This document shows, piece after piece, positions 1 through 7,115 of a stretch of DNA of 8,300 nucleotides (positions are counted from its first letter, which is position 1; each line of letters starts with the position of its first letter). The notes below the pieces were generated by a model. The model was not told the origin of the DNA. It searched no databases and was given only the letters and a program-made list of their open reading frames with translations. The position numbers and the translations under genes were made by a program. The stretch is taken from contig FR898397.1 in the NCBI GenBank assembly GCA_000437515.1, positions 4,557 to 12,856 on the forward strand. The letters are read 5' to 3'. The DNA is from Acidiphilium sp. CAG:727. Lineage in GTDB: Bacteria > Bacillota > Clostridia > Christensenellales > Borkfalkiaceae.

Positions 1-969
1 ATCGGCGTCCGCGTTTTTACGCGGAATGGGAACGTGTTCGGTCATATAACAACCGTGAACGATCTCGAACTCGACCGTATCGCCTACCCAAACGTTATTT
101 TTTGCAAGCATAGCGCCTTCCGCCTCAAAGACCACTCTGTGTTTCTGTTCGTTTACAAACTCCATTACGGTAATCCATTCGGAATTGACTTTTTTATAAA
201 TTACCTTTTTATTCGTATTAAAATAAAAATCACCGTCTCTGCCGAGCGAAAAATCGGGAGTACTTGCCCCGCTTAACCACTGATTCGGCTTTGAAAAATC
301 GAAAGTTTCGCTAGTTCCGTCGGTATAATTTATTATAAGTTCGTAACTTTCGTCGTTTTCCGAACGGGTTATTCCCGATATTCCGGTTGCGGCGGGAATC
401 GGAATATCTTTGGTCGTTCCGTCGGATAAGGTAATTTTCAACGTTCCTGCATAACCGTCGTTATCGGACGTCAGAAATTCGATGTTATCTATACCTACGC
501 CGTCTTTACCGCGAGGCAGACTTATCTCTTTCGGCTCGGTACTTCCGCTGAAAGTAAACACAAGGTAAGGTCCTTCGTGCGTTTCGTCGGCCTCGAAAAT
601 CTGTACGTTGGAAACGTATTCTCCGTTGGGAATAAAAAACGTTACGTCTTTCATTTCTTCCGACGTGAATTTTATCGTTACTTCGGTTTCGGTTCCGTTA
701 TTTTTCGTAATTATTTCGGCTATTCCGTTTCCGTTATCGCCTTTATCGCCTTTCGAGCCGGAATCGCCGCGCAACGCGCTTAAATCCGTTACCTCTATAC
801 GACTTACGTCGCCGCTCTCGTAAACAAGTTCAAGATAATATTTATCGGCTTTTTCGTCGTAAACCACCGAGGCGGAAGTTATGCTTGTTTGTTTGTCCCA
901 CGAAAACGAGCATGCCGCAAGCGAAAAACACATAAACAAACAAATTATTAAAGCAACTATTTTTTTCAT
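1..969 (-). CDS. Repeat-rich surface lipoprotein, partial (C-terminus beyond left edge)
   Basis: I read 323 codons from ATG at 969-967 to the window edge without a stop, so the 3' end is missing. The N-terminus is a textbook lipoprotein signal: MKK, a hydrophobic stretch (residues 4-18) and lipobox LAAC with Cys20 as the lipidation site. The protein should therefore be anchored on the outer face of the cytoplasmic membrane. Residues 29-229 look like five divergent beta-rich repeats of about 38 residues (hydrophobic pattern, then a turn such as SDGTTK or TDGTSE, then a short strand). A short collagen-like G-X-Y run sits at residues 68-82. Residues 234-271 form a module with GRDGDFYF and a later W, seen in many Firmicutes surface proteins. 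Residues 276-323 begin another beta-rich domain. The start is fixed by AAAGGAG 7 nt upstream and lies 2 bp after the previous stop. Last visible gene of the operon. I do not recognise a specific family; ligand and function are unknown. Confidence 0.85.
   Translation of the reverse strand, partial: MKKIVALIICLFMCFSLAACSFSWDKQTSITSASVVYDEKADKYYLELVYESGDVSRIEVTDLSALRGDSGSKGDKGDNGNGIAEIITKNNGTETEVTIKFTSEEMKDVTFFIPNGEYVSNVQIFEADETHEGPYLVFTFSGSTEPKEISLPRGKDGVGIDNIEFLTSDNDGYAGTLKITLSDGTTKDIPIPAATGISGITRSENDESYELIINYTDGTSETFDFSKPNQWLSGASTPDFSLGRDGDFYFNTNKKVIYKKVNSEWITVMEFVNEQKHRVVFEAEGAMLAKNNVWVGDTVEFEIVHGCYMTEHVPIPRKNADAD
283..885 (-). repeat. Five divergent ~38-residue beta-rich protein repeats
   Basis: Residues 29-68, 82-116, 117-154, 155-194 and 195-229 of the lipoprotein can be laid over one another. 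Each has a short beta strand (for example IAEII, VSNVQIF, IDNIEFL, ISGITR), a polar turn rich in D/E/N/G, a second strand (VTIKF, YLVFTF, TLKITL, ELIINY), a turn (SDGTTK, TDGTSE) and a final short strand (FFIP, ISLP, IPIP, FDFS). The second to fourth units end in a proline-containing strand followed by Gly or Ala. Identity is low, so this was aligned by eye on pattern rather than on exact matches. Confidence 0.6.
724..768 (-). repeat. Short collagen-like G-X-Y run in lipoprotein
   Basis: Residues 68-82 read as GDS-GSK-GDK-GDN-GNG, five consecutive G-X-Y triplets with charged X/Y positions and no proline. They interrupt the beta-repeat region between the first and second units. Such short runs are common in bacterial surface and phage tail-like proteins. 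Five triplets is too short to establish a stable collagen triple helix, so a flexible linker is as likely. Confidence 0.6.
910..921 (-). other. Lipobox (signal peptidase II site), LAAC
   Basis: Codons 17-20 of the lipoprotein encode Leu-Ala-Ala-Cys directly after a hydrophobic h-region and a KK n-region. This matches the L-[AS]-[GA]-C lipobox recognised by Lgt and signal peptidase II. Cleavage before Cys20 would leave a lipid-modified cysteine followed by SFSWD. Confidence 0.85.
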
Positions 970-971
970 AG

Positions 972-3392
972 TCAAACTCCTTTAGCGTGAGCCTGCATTT
1001 TTTCTGTGCTGGGCGTTTGCCCGAGCGTGGCTCCGTCGGTAAACACAAAACGGAAGGGTTCGTAACCGGTAACTATAGTAACGGTTTTAAGCATCATATT
1101 GTAATACTGTCTTGCGCCCTCTCCCGCGCTCATGTTAAGATAAGTTTCCATAATATCGACCTCTGCGGCAGGTTTCATATTCAAACGATATACGTAATCG
1201 GTCGCAAATTCTACGGTGGAATAATTTGAGCCGCCGCCGTAATAGGCGACCGGTATATTAGTATACTGCGCTTCTCCGTCGCTATAACTTACGCTGCGTT
1301 TCTGCGCCTCTTTTTTAACAAGGTTTTTAAGCGGGAAAATAAAGTCAATGTTTATATTGTATTTACTCGGATCGGCTCCGCCCGTAATTCCGCCCAGACC
1401 GCCGCCTCCAGAAAGTTCTTTAAGCACTGTGGAAATATTTTCGTTTATAAGTCCCGAAATATCCATCTTTTCGAAATTTTTATAATCGTAAAACGCCGTA
1501 TCGCCGCTCAGAAGCACCTTAACCGGGTAACTCGTGCCGGAAATCTGCTCCGGCGGATCGGGAATAAGGGGTTTCTGCTCGGGACCGCCGAACGACGAAA
1601 ACATTTTGGTTATTTGCGACGGTATTTTAGAATAAAGGAAAGGTCCGTTAAACAGCGATTCAAAAACTATCGACGCTATTCCGCTATCGTAAAACTGACA
1701 GTTTTTAAACTCCGTATTGCCTTTGAATTCGGTTTTTACCGATTCGTCGCCAAGCGCGTTTTGCATATTACGAAGCGCGGTTTTGTAATTTTCGATCTTT
1801 TCTTTCGGAATATTACCGAGGTATTCGGTCATTAAAACGTCGCCCTTTCCGTCCTCTTTCATATAATCCGCAAGTTTGCCTCCGAACGCATTCCCGGAAG
1901 AATTCGAAAAATTCTTCACCGAATTGCCGTTGGGTTTCGAATATTCGTTCGCCCCCGTAGTGAATAAAAAGTTCTGGGCATGCATCAGCAAGCAGTTATC
2001 CACGGTGAAATTATAAGAAGAAAAACTTCTTAACACGTTTTTACCGTTTGAAAGTGTGCAGTTTTTAATGGTTATGCCGTTGCCGTCCGCTTCAACCGCA
2101 GTCCCGACCGTTTCGAGTTTTTTAAGACTGTTCACGTCGTCGCAGTTTTTAATTATCACGTCGTTTACGGTAACCCCGTCGCCATCGATATAAAACCCTG
2201 CGTTATCCTGCCCGTAAGCCGTTATAAGCGCCATTCCGTTAGGATCTCCGAGCGTATAAAACGGCAGCGGCCCGCGGAAAAGATTATCGGCGGTGAGAAC
2301 GGGGACTTCCTGCCCGTCCCCCGTTGTAACGGTTTCGTAAGGATAAGTGAGATTATGGAAATTTATGGTATAACCGTTGCCGTAAAAGTCTTTTCTTATG
2401 CGAAGTCCCGCGTTGATCTTATCGGATATCGGCGAAAACCTCTTATCCGTTTTAGCGAAATCATTCCATTTATCGATATATTCGTGGTTGTACTTTGTCC
2501 GGAACGAATAAATTTCCGACGCAAACGAATATTTGCCGTTTGCACCCTTTTTACCGAACGACGTAACGTTGTTTTCCTTTCCGAGTTCGGTTCTGATAAA
2601 CGATTCGGATTGGAACGATTTTCTCAATACCACTATTTCCCCGTTTTTCGAGCGGTTTGTGCAATTGAGAAGCTGATCGTAGTTATAAACGTTTACACCG
2701 TTTTCAACCACTTTGAAAGCCGCCTTATACGGCAATACACCTTCGGCGTCCACCTTGAACAGCACAAAAGCGTCGCCTGCCGATTTAACGGTTACTTCGC
2801 AGGTCTGTTCGTCGAATCCGATATTATCCGAAAACTCGTATTCCAGCGCGTCTTTAAGTTCTTCCGGCTGCGTGGTTACGTTCAGTCGGAATTTTGCGGA
2901 AGAAAGTTTTCCTCCTCCGTCCATGTCGTATTGACCGTAATAAATATTCGGATCGTAGTTCGCGCCCGAGGGCTTTATTTCCGACTGCGCTATGATAACG
3001 CCGCGGTCGTATATAATGGCTTCGAGTTTTCGGCTTACGTTGCCTTTTTTGTTGGAACAAATAAGATTTACCGCGCCTACGCCCAGCGTTTTAAGATAGT
3101 AGCCGTCGGTTTTCCGTTCTATTTCCGCTATCGGTTCGCTTTCGGCGTTGCTTTCCACGCGCCACACGAGTTCGTTTCCCTCGGCTATCGTATAGTTGCG
3201 TTGATTTACTCCCTTTGCGTTAAGTTTATAGCCGTTTTCGTTCAGTTTAAAGGCTTCCGGATCGCCGTAATCCCAGGCGATACCCGAAATATCTACGTCA
3301 ACGTAAATGTACGTGGTGTTTATGGTAACCGTTGTTAAAACCGAGAACAAAAACGGTATGATAAGCAACACCGCAAGATTTTTCTTTTTCAT
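972..3392 (-). CDS. Membrane-anchored or secreted Ig-like / right-handed beta-helix protein
   Basis: This is an 806-residue extracytoplasmic protein of unknown function. Residues 2-4 are KKK, followed by one hydrophobic helix at about 6-24. There is no clear AXA signal-peptidase site, so it may be an uncleaved signal anchor, and no C-terminal LPXTG sorting signal is present. Residues 65-130 and about 165-230 look like bacterial Ig-like beta-sandwich domains. A right-handed beta-helix follows, with ladder motifs IIKNC (413-417), TIKNC (441-445), TVDNC (463-467) and EFKNC (561-565), each with Asn-Cys at the rung turn. The last rung is separated by a polar, partly helical insertion (about 480-553). 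The segment at 602-625 is proline-rich, and a glycine-rich loop (SGGGGLGGITGG) sits at 661-672. No polysaccharide lyase or hydrolase catalytic motif is evident. The start ATG overlaps the permease stop by 1 bp (TGATG), with GGAGG 10 nt upstream. Sitting directly behind an exporter, it could be a substrate or a partner; that is inference. Confidence 0.88.
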   Translation of the reverse strand: MKKKNLAVLLIIPFLFSVLTTVTINTTYIYVDVDISGIAWDYGDPEAFKLNENGYKLNAKGVNQRNYTIAEGNELVWRVESNAESEPIAEIERKTDGYYLKTLGVGAVNLICSNKKGNVSRKLEAIIYDRGVIIAQSEIKPSGANYDPNIYYGQYDMDGGGKLSSAKFRLNVTTQPEELKDALEYEFSDNIGFDEQTCEVTVKSAGDAFVLFKVDAEGVLPYKAAFKVVENGVNVYNYDQLLNCTNRSKNGEIVVLRKSFQSESFIRTELGKENNVTSFGKKGANGKYSFASEIYSFRTKYNHEYIDKWNDFAKTDKRFSPISDKINAGLRIRKDFYGNGYTINFHNLTYPYETVTTGDGQEVPVLTADNLFRGPLPFYTLGDPNGMALITAYGQDNAGFYIDGDGVTVNDVIIKNCDDVNSLKKLETVGTAVEADGNGITIKNCTLSNGKNVLRSFSSYNFTVDNCLLMHAQNFLFTTGANEYSKPNGNSVKNFSNSSGNAFGGKLADYMKEDGKGDVLMTEYLGNIPKEKIENYKTALRNMQNALGDESVKTEFKGNTEFKNCQFYDSGIASIVFESLFNGPFLYSKIPSQITKMFSSFGGPEQKPLIPDPPEQISGTSYPVKVLLSGDTAFYDYKNFEKMDISGLINENISTVLKELSGGGGLGGITGGADPSKYNINIDFIFPLKNLVKKEAQKRSVSYSDGEAQYTNIPVAYYGGGSNYSTVEFATDYVYRLNMKPAAEVDIMETYLNMSAGEGARQYYNMMLKTVTIVTGYEPFRFVFTDGATLGQTPSTEKMQAHAKGV
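977..983 (-). promoter_or_regulatory. Ribosome binding site of the lipoprotein gene
   Basis: AAAGGAG lies inside the last codons of the upstream beta-helix gene, 7 nt before the ATG at 969. It fixes the start of the lipoprotein frame and means its translation is likely coupled to termination of the gene before it. Confidence 0.8.
1698..2156 (-). repeat. Four Asn-Cys beta-helix rung motifs
   Basis: Codons for IIKNC, TIKNC, TVDNC and EFKNC occur at residues 413, 441, 463 and 561. The first three are spaced 28 and 22 residues apart, about one beta-helix turn each. The fourth follows an approximately 98-residue gap that should contain an insertion. Repeated N-C at the same rung position is consistent with an asparagine/cysteine ladder inside a right-handed parallel beta-helix. 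Confidence 0.65.
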
Positions 3393-4984
3393 CAGTTTAT
3401 CGCCTCCAGTTCGAGGAACAGCCGTCCCGATTTTTTATAAACGATAAACGCGCCCGCCGCAGCCAGACCTATATACAGCGCAGAGCCGACGGCAAAGCAA
3501 ACGTAAGGGTTAATTCCCGAATAAGCAAGTATAGCCGAAAATACGGCGAAAACCGTGGGCAGCAGATATGATACAGCCGAAGATATAAGCGTTTTACGCG
3601 ATTTTGCCCGTCTTATTTTAAGTTCTTCGTAAAGCGACGCCACGTAGTACAGCGCAAGCGCGCATATACCGAGCAATAAGCAGAAAGACGCCGAAGCAAA
3701 CCCGATAACGCCCGCGGCAAGCAAGACCGCGATCGATACAAAAAGCGAAACAACCGAAAGAACAAACGGTAAACCGGATTTGACTGCCAGTTGCAAATGC
3801 AGGTTTACAGGCATGGTTTTCATATTTTTTACCGTTTTTTCCTCCATTGAGATAAAACGGTTTGCGCCGCTCGCTATGGTAGTAGAAAAAACCATAACGA
3901 AAAACGCGTCTGTAAAAGCCACAAAACCGGGTATGAAATTGATATAATAAGTCATAGCCCCGGAGTTGAATGCGGTATTTATAGATTTAAGCACCATACA
4001 CAACAAAAACGGCTGAATTATTATAAGCCCCGTATACGAAAAAATATTTTCGGAATTGCCGAAAATAAGCGACAATTCTTTTTTTATAAGGGATTTGGGA
4101 ACGCTTAAAATTCTGAGTTTTCTTTCTTTGCTTTTGCGCTTTGCCGCAAAATTAACGTTACGCACGTAATTATAAGAAAAAACGGTGTAAACAAGTCCGG
4201 CGGCAAAAATAATCGAAGAGATAAGAAGATACACAAGAAGCGAATAACCTTTTTTGCTTATAAATACGCTCATCAGGACGTTCACAGGGAAAGCAAACTC
4301 TTTAAACTTTTTAAGATTTGCCATATTTCCCGACGTGAAAAGCACCGCCATTCCGTTATTCGAAACCAGATTTACGAATATTTCAAGCACCGACGAATAA
4401 GCGATGGAAAGCCCCGCCATAACCGCGGAAGCAATAAAAAGCTTAATAAGCGGATGATTTTTAAGCGCGCACGAAACGAGATATACGGAATAAACCGCCA
4501 GCAAAGCCACGCCCGCCTCCGTAACGAACGACAATGCGGGATAAAACAGCGCGGTAAAATAGAACAACGGCGGCATTCCCTCGCTTACGCCGTAAGCAAT
4601 GAACAGCGGATATTCGAACATGAACGCAGCCGAAGTTTGCACAAGGAACAAAAGCACCAGTTTGGAAGATATGATTTGTCCGCTCTTTACGGGGCGATTG
4701 GATAACAGTTCAACGTCCTTAGGGTCGAAAAACAGTTTTTTTGCCGACATCACGCACGATACGGTTGAAAGAACGGTTATAACAAACAAAAACACGCACA
4801 AAAACGACTCTTTAGCACCTGCCACGTCGGATATTTTGCTTATTATTCCGCTGAAAACAAACCATTCCACGGCGACGAAACAGCCTATAAACAAAACGGT
4901 AAAAACCGCGGATATTATTCTTTCGGAAAACTTCGCGCTTCCCGAAAACATAAGTTTGAAATCTTTTAACAGCAAATTCAGCAT
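3392..4984 (-). CDS. ABC exporter permease, putative ABC-2-like exporter family
   Basis: This 530-residue polytopic membrane protein is the likely transmembrane half of an ABC exporter with the ATPase encoded just upstream. The N-terminal segment MLNLLLKDFKLMF resembles the amphipathic cytosolic helix of ABC-2 permeases. I see about 12 hydrophobic segments, near residues 22-50, 60-80, 105-133, 137-172 (probably two short passes or one long one), 179-205, 246-272, 313-335, 348-372, 403-424, 426-452, 468-488 and 493-516. A basic cytosolic loop (about 279-303, rich in K/R) splits the protein into two halves. The cytosolic stretch FFDPKDVELLSNRPV (85-99) followed by K108 matches a motif I associate with the Clostridia putative ABC exporter family (PF16949-like), whose length is similar. 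ATG is 3 bp after the ATPase stop, with GGGGAA 6 nt upstream. Substrate is unknown; peptide, lipid or antibiotic export are all possible. Confidence 0.9.
   Translation of the reverse strand: MLNLLLKDFKLMFSGSAKFSERIISAVFTVLFIGCFVAVEWFVFSGIISKISDVAGAKESFLCVFLFVITVLSTVSCVMSAKKLFFDPKDVELLSNRPVKSGQIISSKLVLLFLVQTSAAFMFEYPLFIAYGVSEGMPPLFYFTALFYPALSFVTEAGVALLAVYSVYLVSCALKNHPLIKLFIASAVMAGLSIAYSSVLEIFVNLVSNNGMAVLFTSGNMANLKKFKEFAFPVNVLMSVFISKKGYSLLVYLLISSIIFAAGLVYTVFSYNYVRNVNFAAKRKSKERKLRILSVPKSLIKKELSLIFGNSENIFSYTGLIIIQPFLLCMVLKSINTAFNSGAMTYYINFIPGFVAFTDAFFVMVFSTTIASGANRFISMEEKTVKNMKTMPVNLHLQLAVKSGLPFVLSVVSLFVSIAVLLAAGVIGFASASFCLLLGICALALYYVASLYEELKIRRAKSRKTLISSAVSYLLPTVFAVFSAILAYSGINPYVCFAVGSALYIGLAAAGAFIVYKKSGRLFLELEAIN
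3403..3407 (-). promoter_or_regulatory. Ribosome binding site of the beta-helix protein gene
   Basis: GGAGG lies 10 nt upstream of the ATG at 3392, inside the last codons of the permease gene. Together with the TGATG stop/start overlap it supports this start and translational coupling. The spacing is at the long end of normal. Confidence 0.7.
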
Positions 4985-4987
4985 GGC

Positions 4988-5755
4988 TTATTCCCCGTAC
5001 GTTTCAATGAACAACTTGCCCAGTTGCAACCTGCGGTTAGGTTCTTTATTCAAATCGTATAAAGCCGCAACCACGCCGTTGTTTACAATGGCGACTCTGT
5101 CGCAAATACGGCTTACGAGTTCGATGTTATGCGACGTTACAAACACGGTTTTGCCGTGATCGGCGTATTCGCGCATCATTTTTTTAAGTTCTTCGACAGC
5201 CATAACGTCAAGTCCGACGGTCGGCTCGTCAAGCACCCATATATCGGGGTTAAACAACAAACTTGCCACAAGGCAAAGTTTCTGTTTCATACCGTGGGAA
5301 TACTCGGAAATACGATTTTTAAGTTCTGTTAAATCGAGTTTAAGCCGTCCGCACAGATAGGCGTAATTTTTAATAAATTCGCCCTCGGATATTTTATAAA
5401 TTCCGGCTATAAATTCAAGATAATCGTATCCGGTCATAACTTCATAGCACGACGGCTCGCTGGCGACGTAACCGAATCTTCTTTTGGCATCCAGCGATTG
5501 TTTTACGATATCGAAGCCGTCTATAAGTATACGTCCGCTCTGAAACTGCTTTGCGCCTATCATACAGTCGATAGTAGTCGACTTACCTATTCCGTTCCGC
5601 CCGATAAAGCCGAAAAGTTCACCCGGATAAACCTTTAAGTTAAGTCCTTTAAGAACTTGTTTATTCCCGTAGGCTTTGTGCAGATCTTCGATTAAAATCG
5701 ACGGCGTGCGCCCGGTTTCCGCGGATGTCGGATTCAATACGTTTTCGCCGTTCAT
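4988..5755 (-). CDS. ABC transporter ATP-binding protein (exporter type)
   Basis: This 255-residue nucleotide-binding subunit should power the permease encoded next to it at the inner face of the membrane. All core motifs are visible: A-loop Tyr29, Walker A GRNGIGKST (52-60), signature motif SHGMK (153-157, a common variant of LSGGQ), Walker B WVLDEP with catalytic Glu177, D-loop GLD (181-183) and H-loop His209 in TSHNIELV. The Q-loop position reads YVASEP, so the usual Gln is Ser99. Departures here are frequent in this exporter subgroup and are not evidence of inactivity. Length is at the short end of the ABC-2 ATPase family and there is no C-terminal regulatory domain. The start ATG overlaps the stop of the DUF2357 gene by 4 bp (ATGA), with AAGGAG 6 nt upstream. 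Substrate cannot be inferred from the ATPase. Confidence 0.97.
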   Translation of the reverse strand: MNGENVLNPTSAETGRTPSILIEDLHKAYGNKQVLKGLNLKVYPGELFGFIGRNGIGKSTTIDCMIGAKQFQSGRILIDGFDIVKQSLDAKRRFGYVASEPSCYEVMTGYDYLEFIAGIYKISEGEFIKNYAYLCGRLKLDLTELKNRISEYSHGMKQKLCLVASLLFNPDIWVLDEPTVGLDVMAVEELKKMMREYADHGKTVFVTSHNIELVSRICDRVAIVNNGVVAALYDLNKEPNRRLQLGKLFIETYGE

Positions 5756-7032
5756 ACCTCTCTCCTTAATTTACAAATCCATATAACGCTTTCGCCCGAC
5801 GAATTTTGGGTAAAAGCGTAGCGCGTGCCACAGTTCGGGCAGGAAAATTCCCCGTCGTTTTCATAAACGTCGCTTACGCCGCACGCCGGGCAATATTTTT
5901 TATATACCGAAGAATCGGCGCGTATAAGCCTTATTTTAGAGGCCAGCCACGAATAAATCATTTCTTCTTCCGTTTGCCCCGCGCGGGACAAAAGTTCGTG
6001 CGTAACGCCGTCTTTAAGCGACCATTCGCCGATAATTTCAACCGAACAGAAATTTTTTCCGTCGTCGCCCGACGCAAATTCTTCCGCGGCCTCGTCAGAA
6101 CGTCCGTCTTCCGCAAAAAGAGCGTATTTAACGGTTTTTTTGCTTATTTTATGCGTTACGTCGAGAATTACCGCGCCTTTTTTATTAAAGTCGAAATTCA
6201 ACAAAAATTCTTTGCCGCAGGCTTTATACTCGTTTAAGTTTTTTCCTTCTTTTAAATCGAAACCGAGTTTTTTAAGCGATTTTACAATATAAATTTTAAT
6301 AACGGATCGCAAATCTTCGGCTTCTTCGCCCTCGCTCTGATATTTCAGAAATCCGTTGTAAAACTTAAAGCATGCGCGATATTTTAAATCTTTAAGCAGA
6401 ATGTTAGTGGGCGAAATTCTCCCTTTTAAGGGTTTTTCTTTGCCCACAATTTTATAAAACCCCGTATTTTTTAAGTATGCCACGCGTTTTTCTATATTGC
6501 GCGCAAAATCCAACGCCATACCGGCGTCGCCGGCGTAAAGCACGTCGGTATTTTCGCCTATACGCGGCAATCTTTCGCCGTAAACCCGTTTAAGTTCGGT
6601 AATTTCCTTGCCGATAAGGTCAATTAAAAGAACGATGAATCTGTTTTCGTAAATACAAAGTTCATCTTCGTTACGAAAATAATACAACTCTTCCGGCACC
6701 ATTTTTACACCGCGGCGTTTCCATAAACTGCCGTCGCGGCATACGCGCTTAAAATCATCGGCGGAAAGTTGCCCCGCCTGTTCGATTCGGGCAAAAACTT
6801 CTTCGCGCCTGGTTGAAATGTGCGGTTTTTCCGCTATCGACGAAATTATGCCCAGCAAAGAAAGCACTTCTTTAAAGTACGAGCAATCTTCTTCATACGA
6901 AATTTTTTGCAACGAAAAGTCGCCTGCGCTTTCCGCATGGGAATATGCGCCGACCAAACCGCCGTTCAGCGAAATAAATTCTTCTGCGGCGCGAGCGTTG
7001 CTTTTAAATTGAAGTTGTCCGGTTGCTATCAT
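5752..7032 (-). CDS. DUF2357/McrC-like protein with C-terminal zinc ribbon
   Basis: This 426-residue cytosolic protein directly follows the McrB-like ATPase, the position McrC normally occupies. Two stretches resemble DUF2357 proteins, the McrC-type partners of McrB-like ATPases: a YENRFIVLLIDLI segment (128-140) and SPTNILLKDLKYR (207-219) followed by an aromatic helix. DUF2357 proteins usually carry a PD-(D/E)XK nuclease after this region. Here the nearest candidate is NFDF (279-282) with ILDVTHK (289-295), which lacks the expected (D/E)-X-K arrangement, so nuclease activity is doubtful. The C-terminus has a treble-clef or zinc-ribbon pattern CPAC (381-384) and CPNC (398-401), probably binding one zinc ion and possibly nucleic acid or protein. 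The start ATG at 7032 has only a weak AGGA about 13 nt upstream. The 3' end overlaps the ABC ATPase start by 4 bp. Family assignment comes from motif recognition by eye. Confidence 0.8.
   Translation of the reverse strand: MIATGQLQFKSNARAAEEFISLNGGLVGAYSHAESAGDFSLQKISYEEDCSYFKEVLSLLGIISSIAEKPHISTRREEVFARIEQAGQLSADDFKRVCRDGSLWKRRGVKMVPEELYYFRNEDELCIYENRFIVLLIDLIGKEITELKRVYGERLPRIGENTDVLYAGDAGMALDFARNIEKRVAYLKNTGFYKIVGKEKPLKGRISPTNILLKDLKYRACFKFYNGFLKYQSEGEEAEDLRSVIKIYIVKSLKKLGFDLKEGKNLNEYKACGKEFLLNFDFNKKGAVILDVTHKISKKTVKYALFAEDGRSDEAAEEFASGDDGKNFCSVEIIGEWSLKDGVTHELLSRAGQTEEEMIYSWLASKIRLIRADSSVYKKYCPACGVSDVYENDGEFSCPNCGTRYAFTQNSSGESVIWICKLRREV
5762..5767 (-). promoter_or_regulatory. Ribosome binding site of the ABC ATPase gene
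   Basis: AAGGAG lies 6 nt upstream of the ATG at 5755, within the last codons of the DUF2357 gene. It supports this start and translational coupling across the ATGA overlap. Confidence 0.8.
5830..5892 (-). other. Zinc-ribbon coding segment (CPxC...CPxC)
   Basis: Residues 381-401 of the DUF2357 protein contain two CPxC knuckles (CPAC and CPNC) separated by 13 residues. This is the standard layout of a structural zinc ribbon. It sits close to the C-terminus, followed only by about 25 residues of beta-like sequence. Confidence 0.85.
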
Positions 7033-7050
7033 ACTTTTTATTTTTTCCTA

Positions 7051-7075
7051 ACGAAAGATATTATTTTTCTTTCGT
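7051..7075. repeat. Inverted repeat, 7-bp arms, 11-nt AT-rich loop
   Basis: The arms ACGAAAG (7051-7057) and CTTTCGT (7069-7075) are perfectly complementary. The repeat ends 18 nt before the DUF2357 start codon and overlaps the weak -10 candidate and lies next to the weak ribosome binding site. It could be an operator or an mRNA hairpin affecting that start, but a 7-bp repeat in AT-rich DNA can also be chance. Confidence 0.4.
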
Positions 7076-7088
7076 CCGTCACGCTTTT

Positions 7089-7115
7089 GCGGAATATTCT
7101 CGTTGCGCATTCCGC
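7089..7115. repeat. Inverted repeat, 7-bp arms, 13-nt loop
   Basis: The arms GCGGAAT (7089-7095) and ATTCCGC (7109-7115) are perfectly complementary. It starts about 24 nt downstream of the ATPase stop codon. It is followed on the minus strand by AAAAG rather than a T-run, so it does not look like a terminator. It may be a short mRNA hairpin or a dyad-symmetric protein site. Confidence 0.4.

Noticed and set aside
9..24. GC-rich 6-bp hairpin with a 4-nt T loop as a terminator
   Set aside because: CCGCGT/ACGCGG lies inside lipoprotein codons and is not followed by a T-run in the minus direction, so it is coding sequence rather than a terminator.
842..1048. Minus-strand 68-codon frame bridging the beta-helix gene end and lipoprotein start
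   Set aside because: It is in another frame across two well-supported genes, and its peptide is a frame-shifted version of the lipoprotein signal region.
2355..3338. Long plus-strand open frame of 327 codons
   Set aside because: It lies wholly antisense to the beta-helix protein gene, which has a signal segment, a ribosome binding site and domain structure. The product is Arg/Phe/Val-rich with no recognisable motif, as expected for a codon-bias shadow.
5446..5466. Ser in place of the Q-loop Gln as a sign of an inactive ABC ATPase
   Set aside because: Walker A, Walker B with Glu177, signature motif and H-loop His are all intact, and Q-loop variation is common in this exporter subgroup.
5806..6237. 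Plus-strand 143-codon frame
   Set aside because: It is antisense to the DUF2357 gene, basic and aromatic-rich without domains, and has no convincing ribosome binding site.
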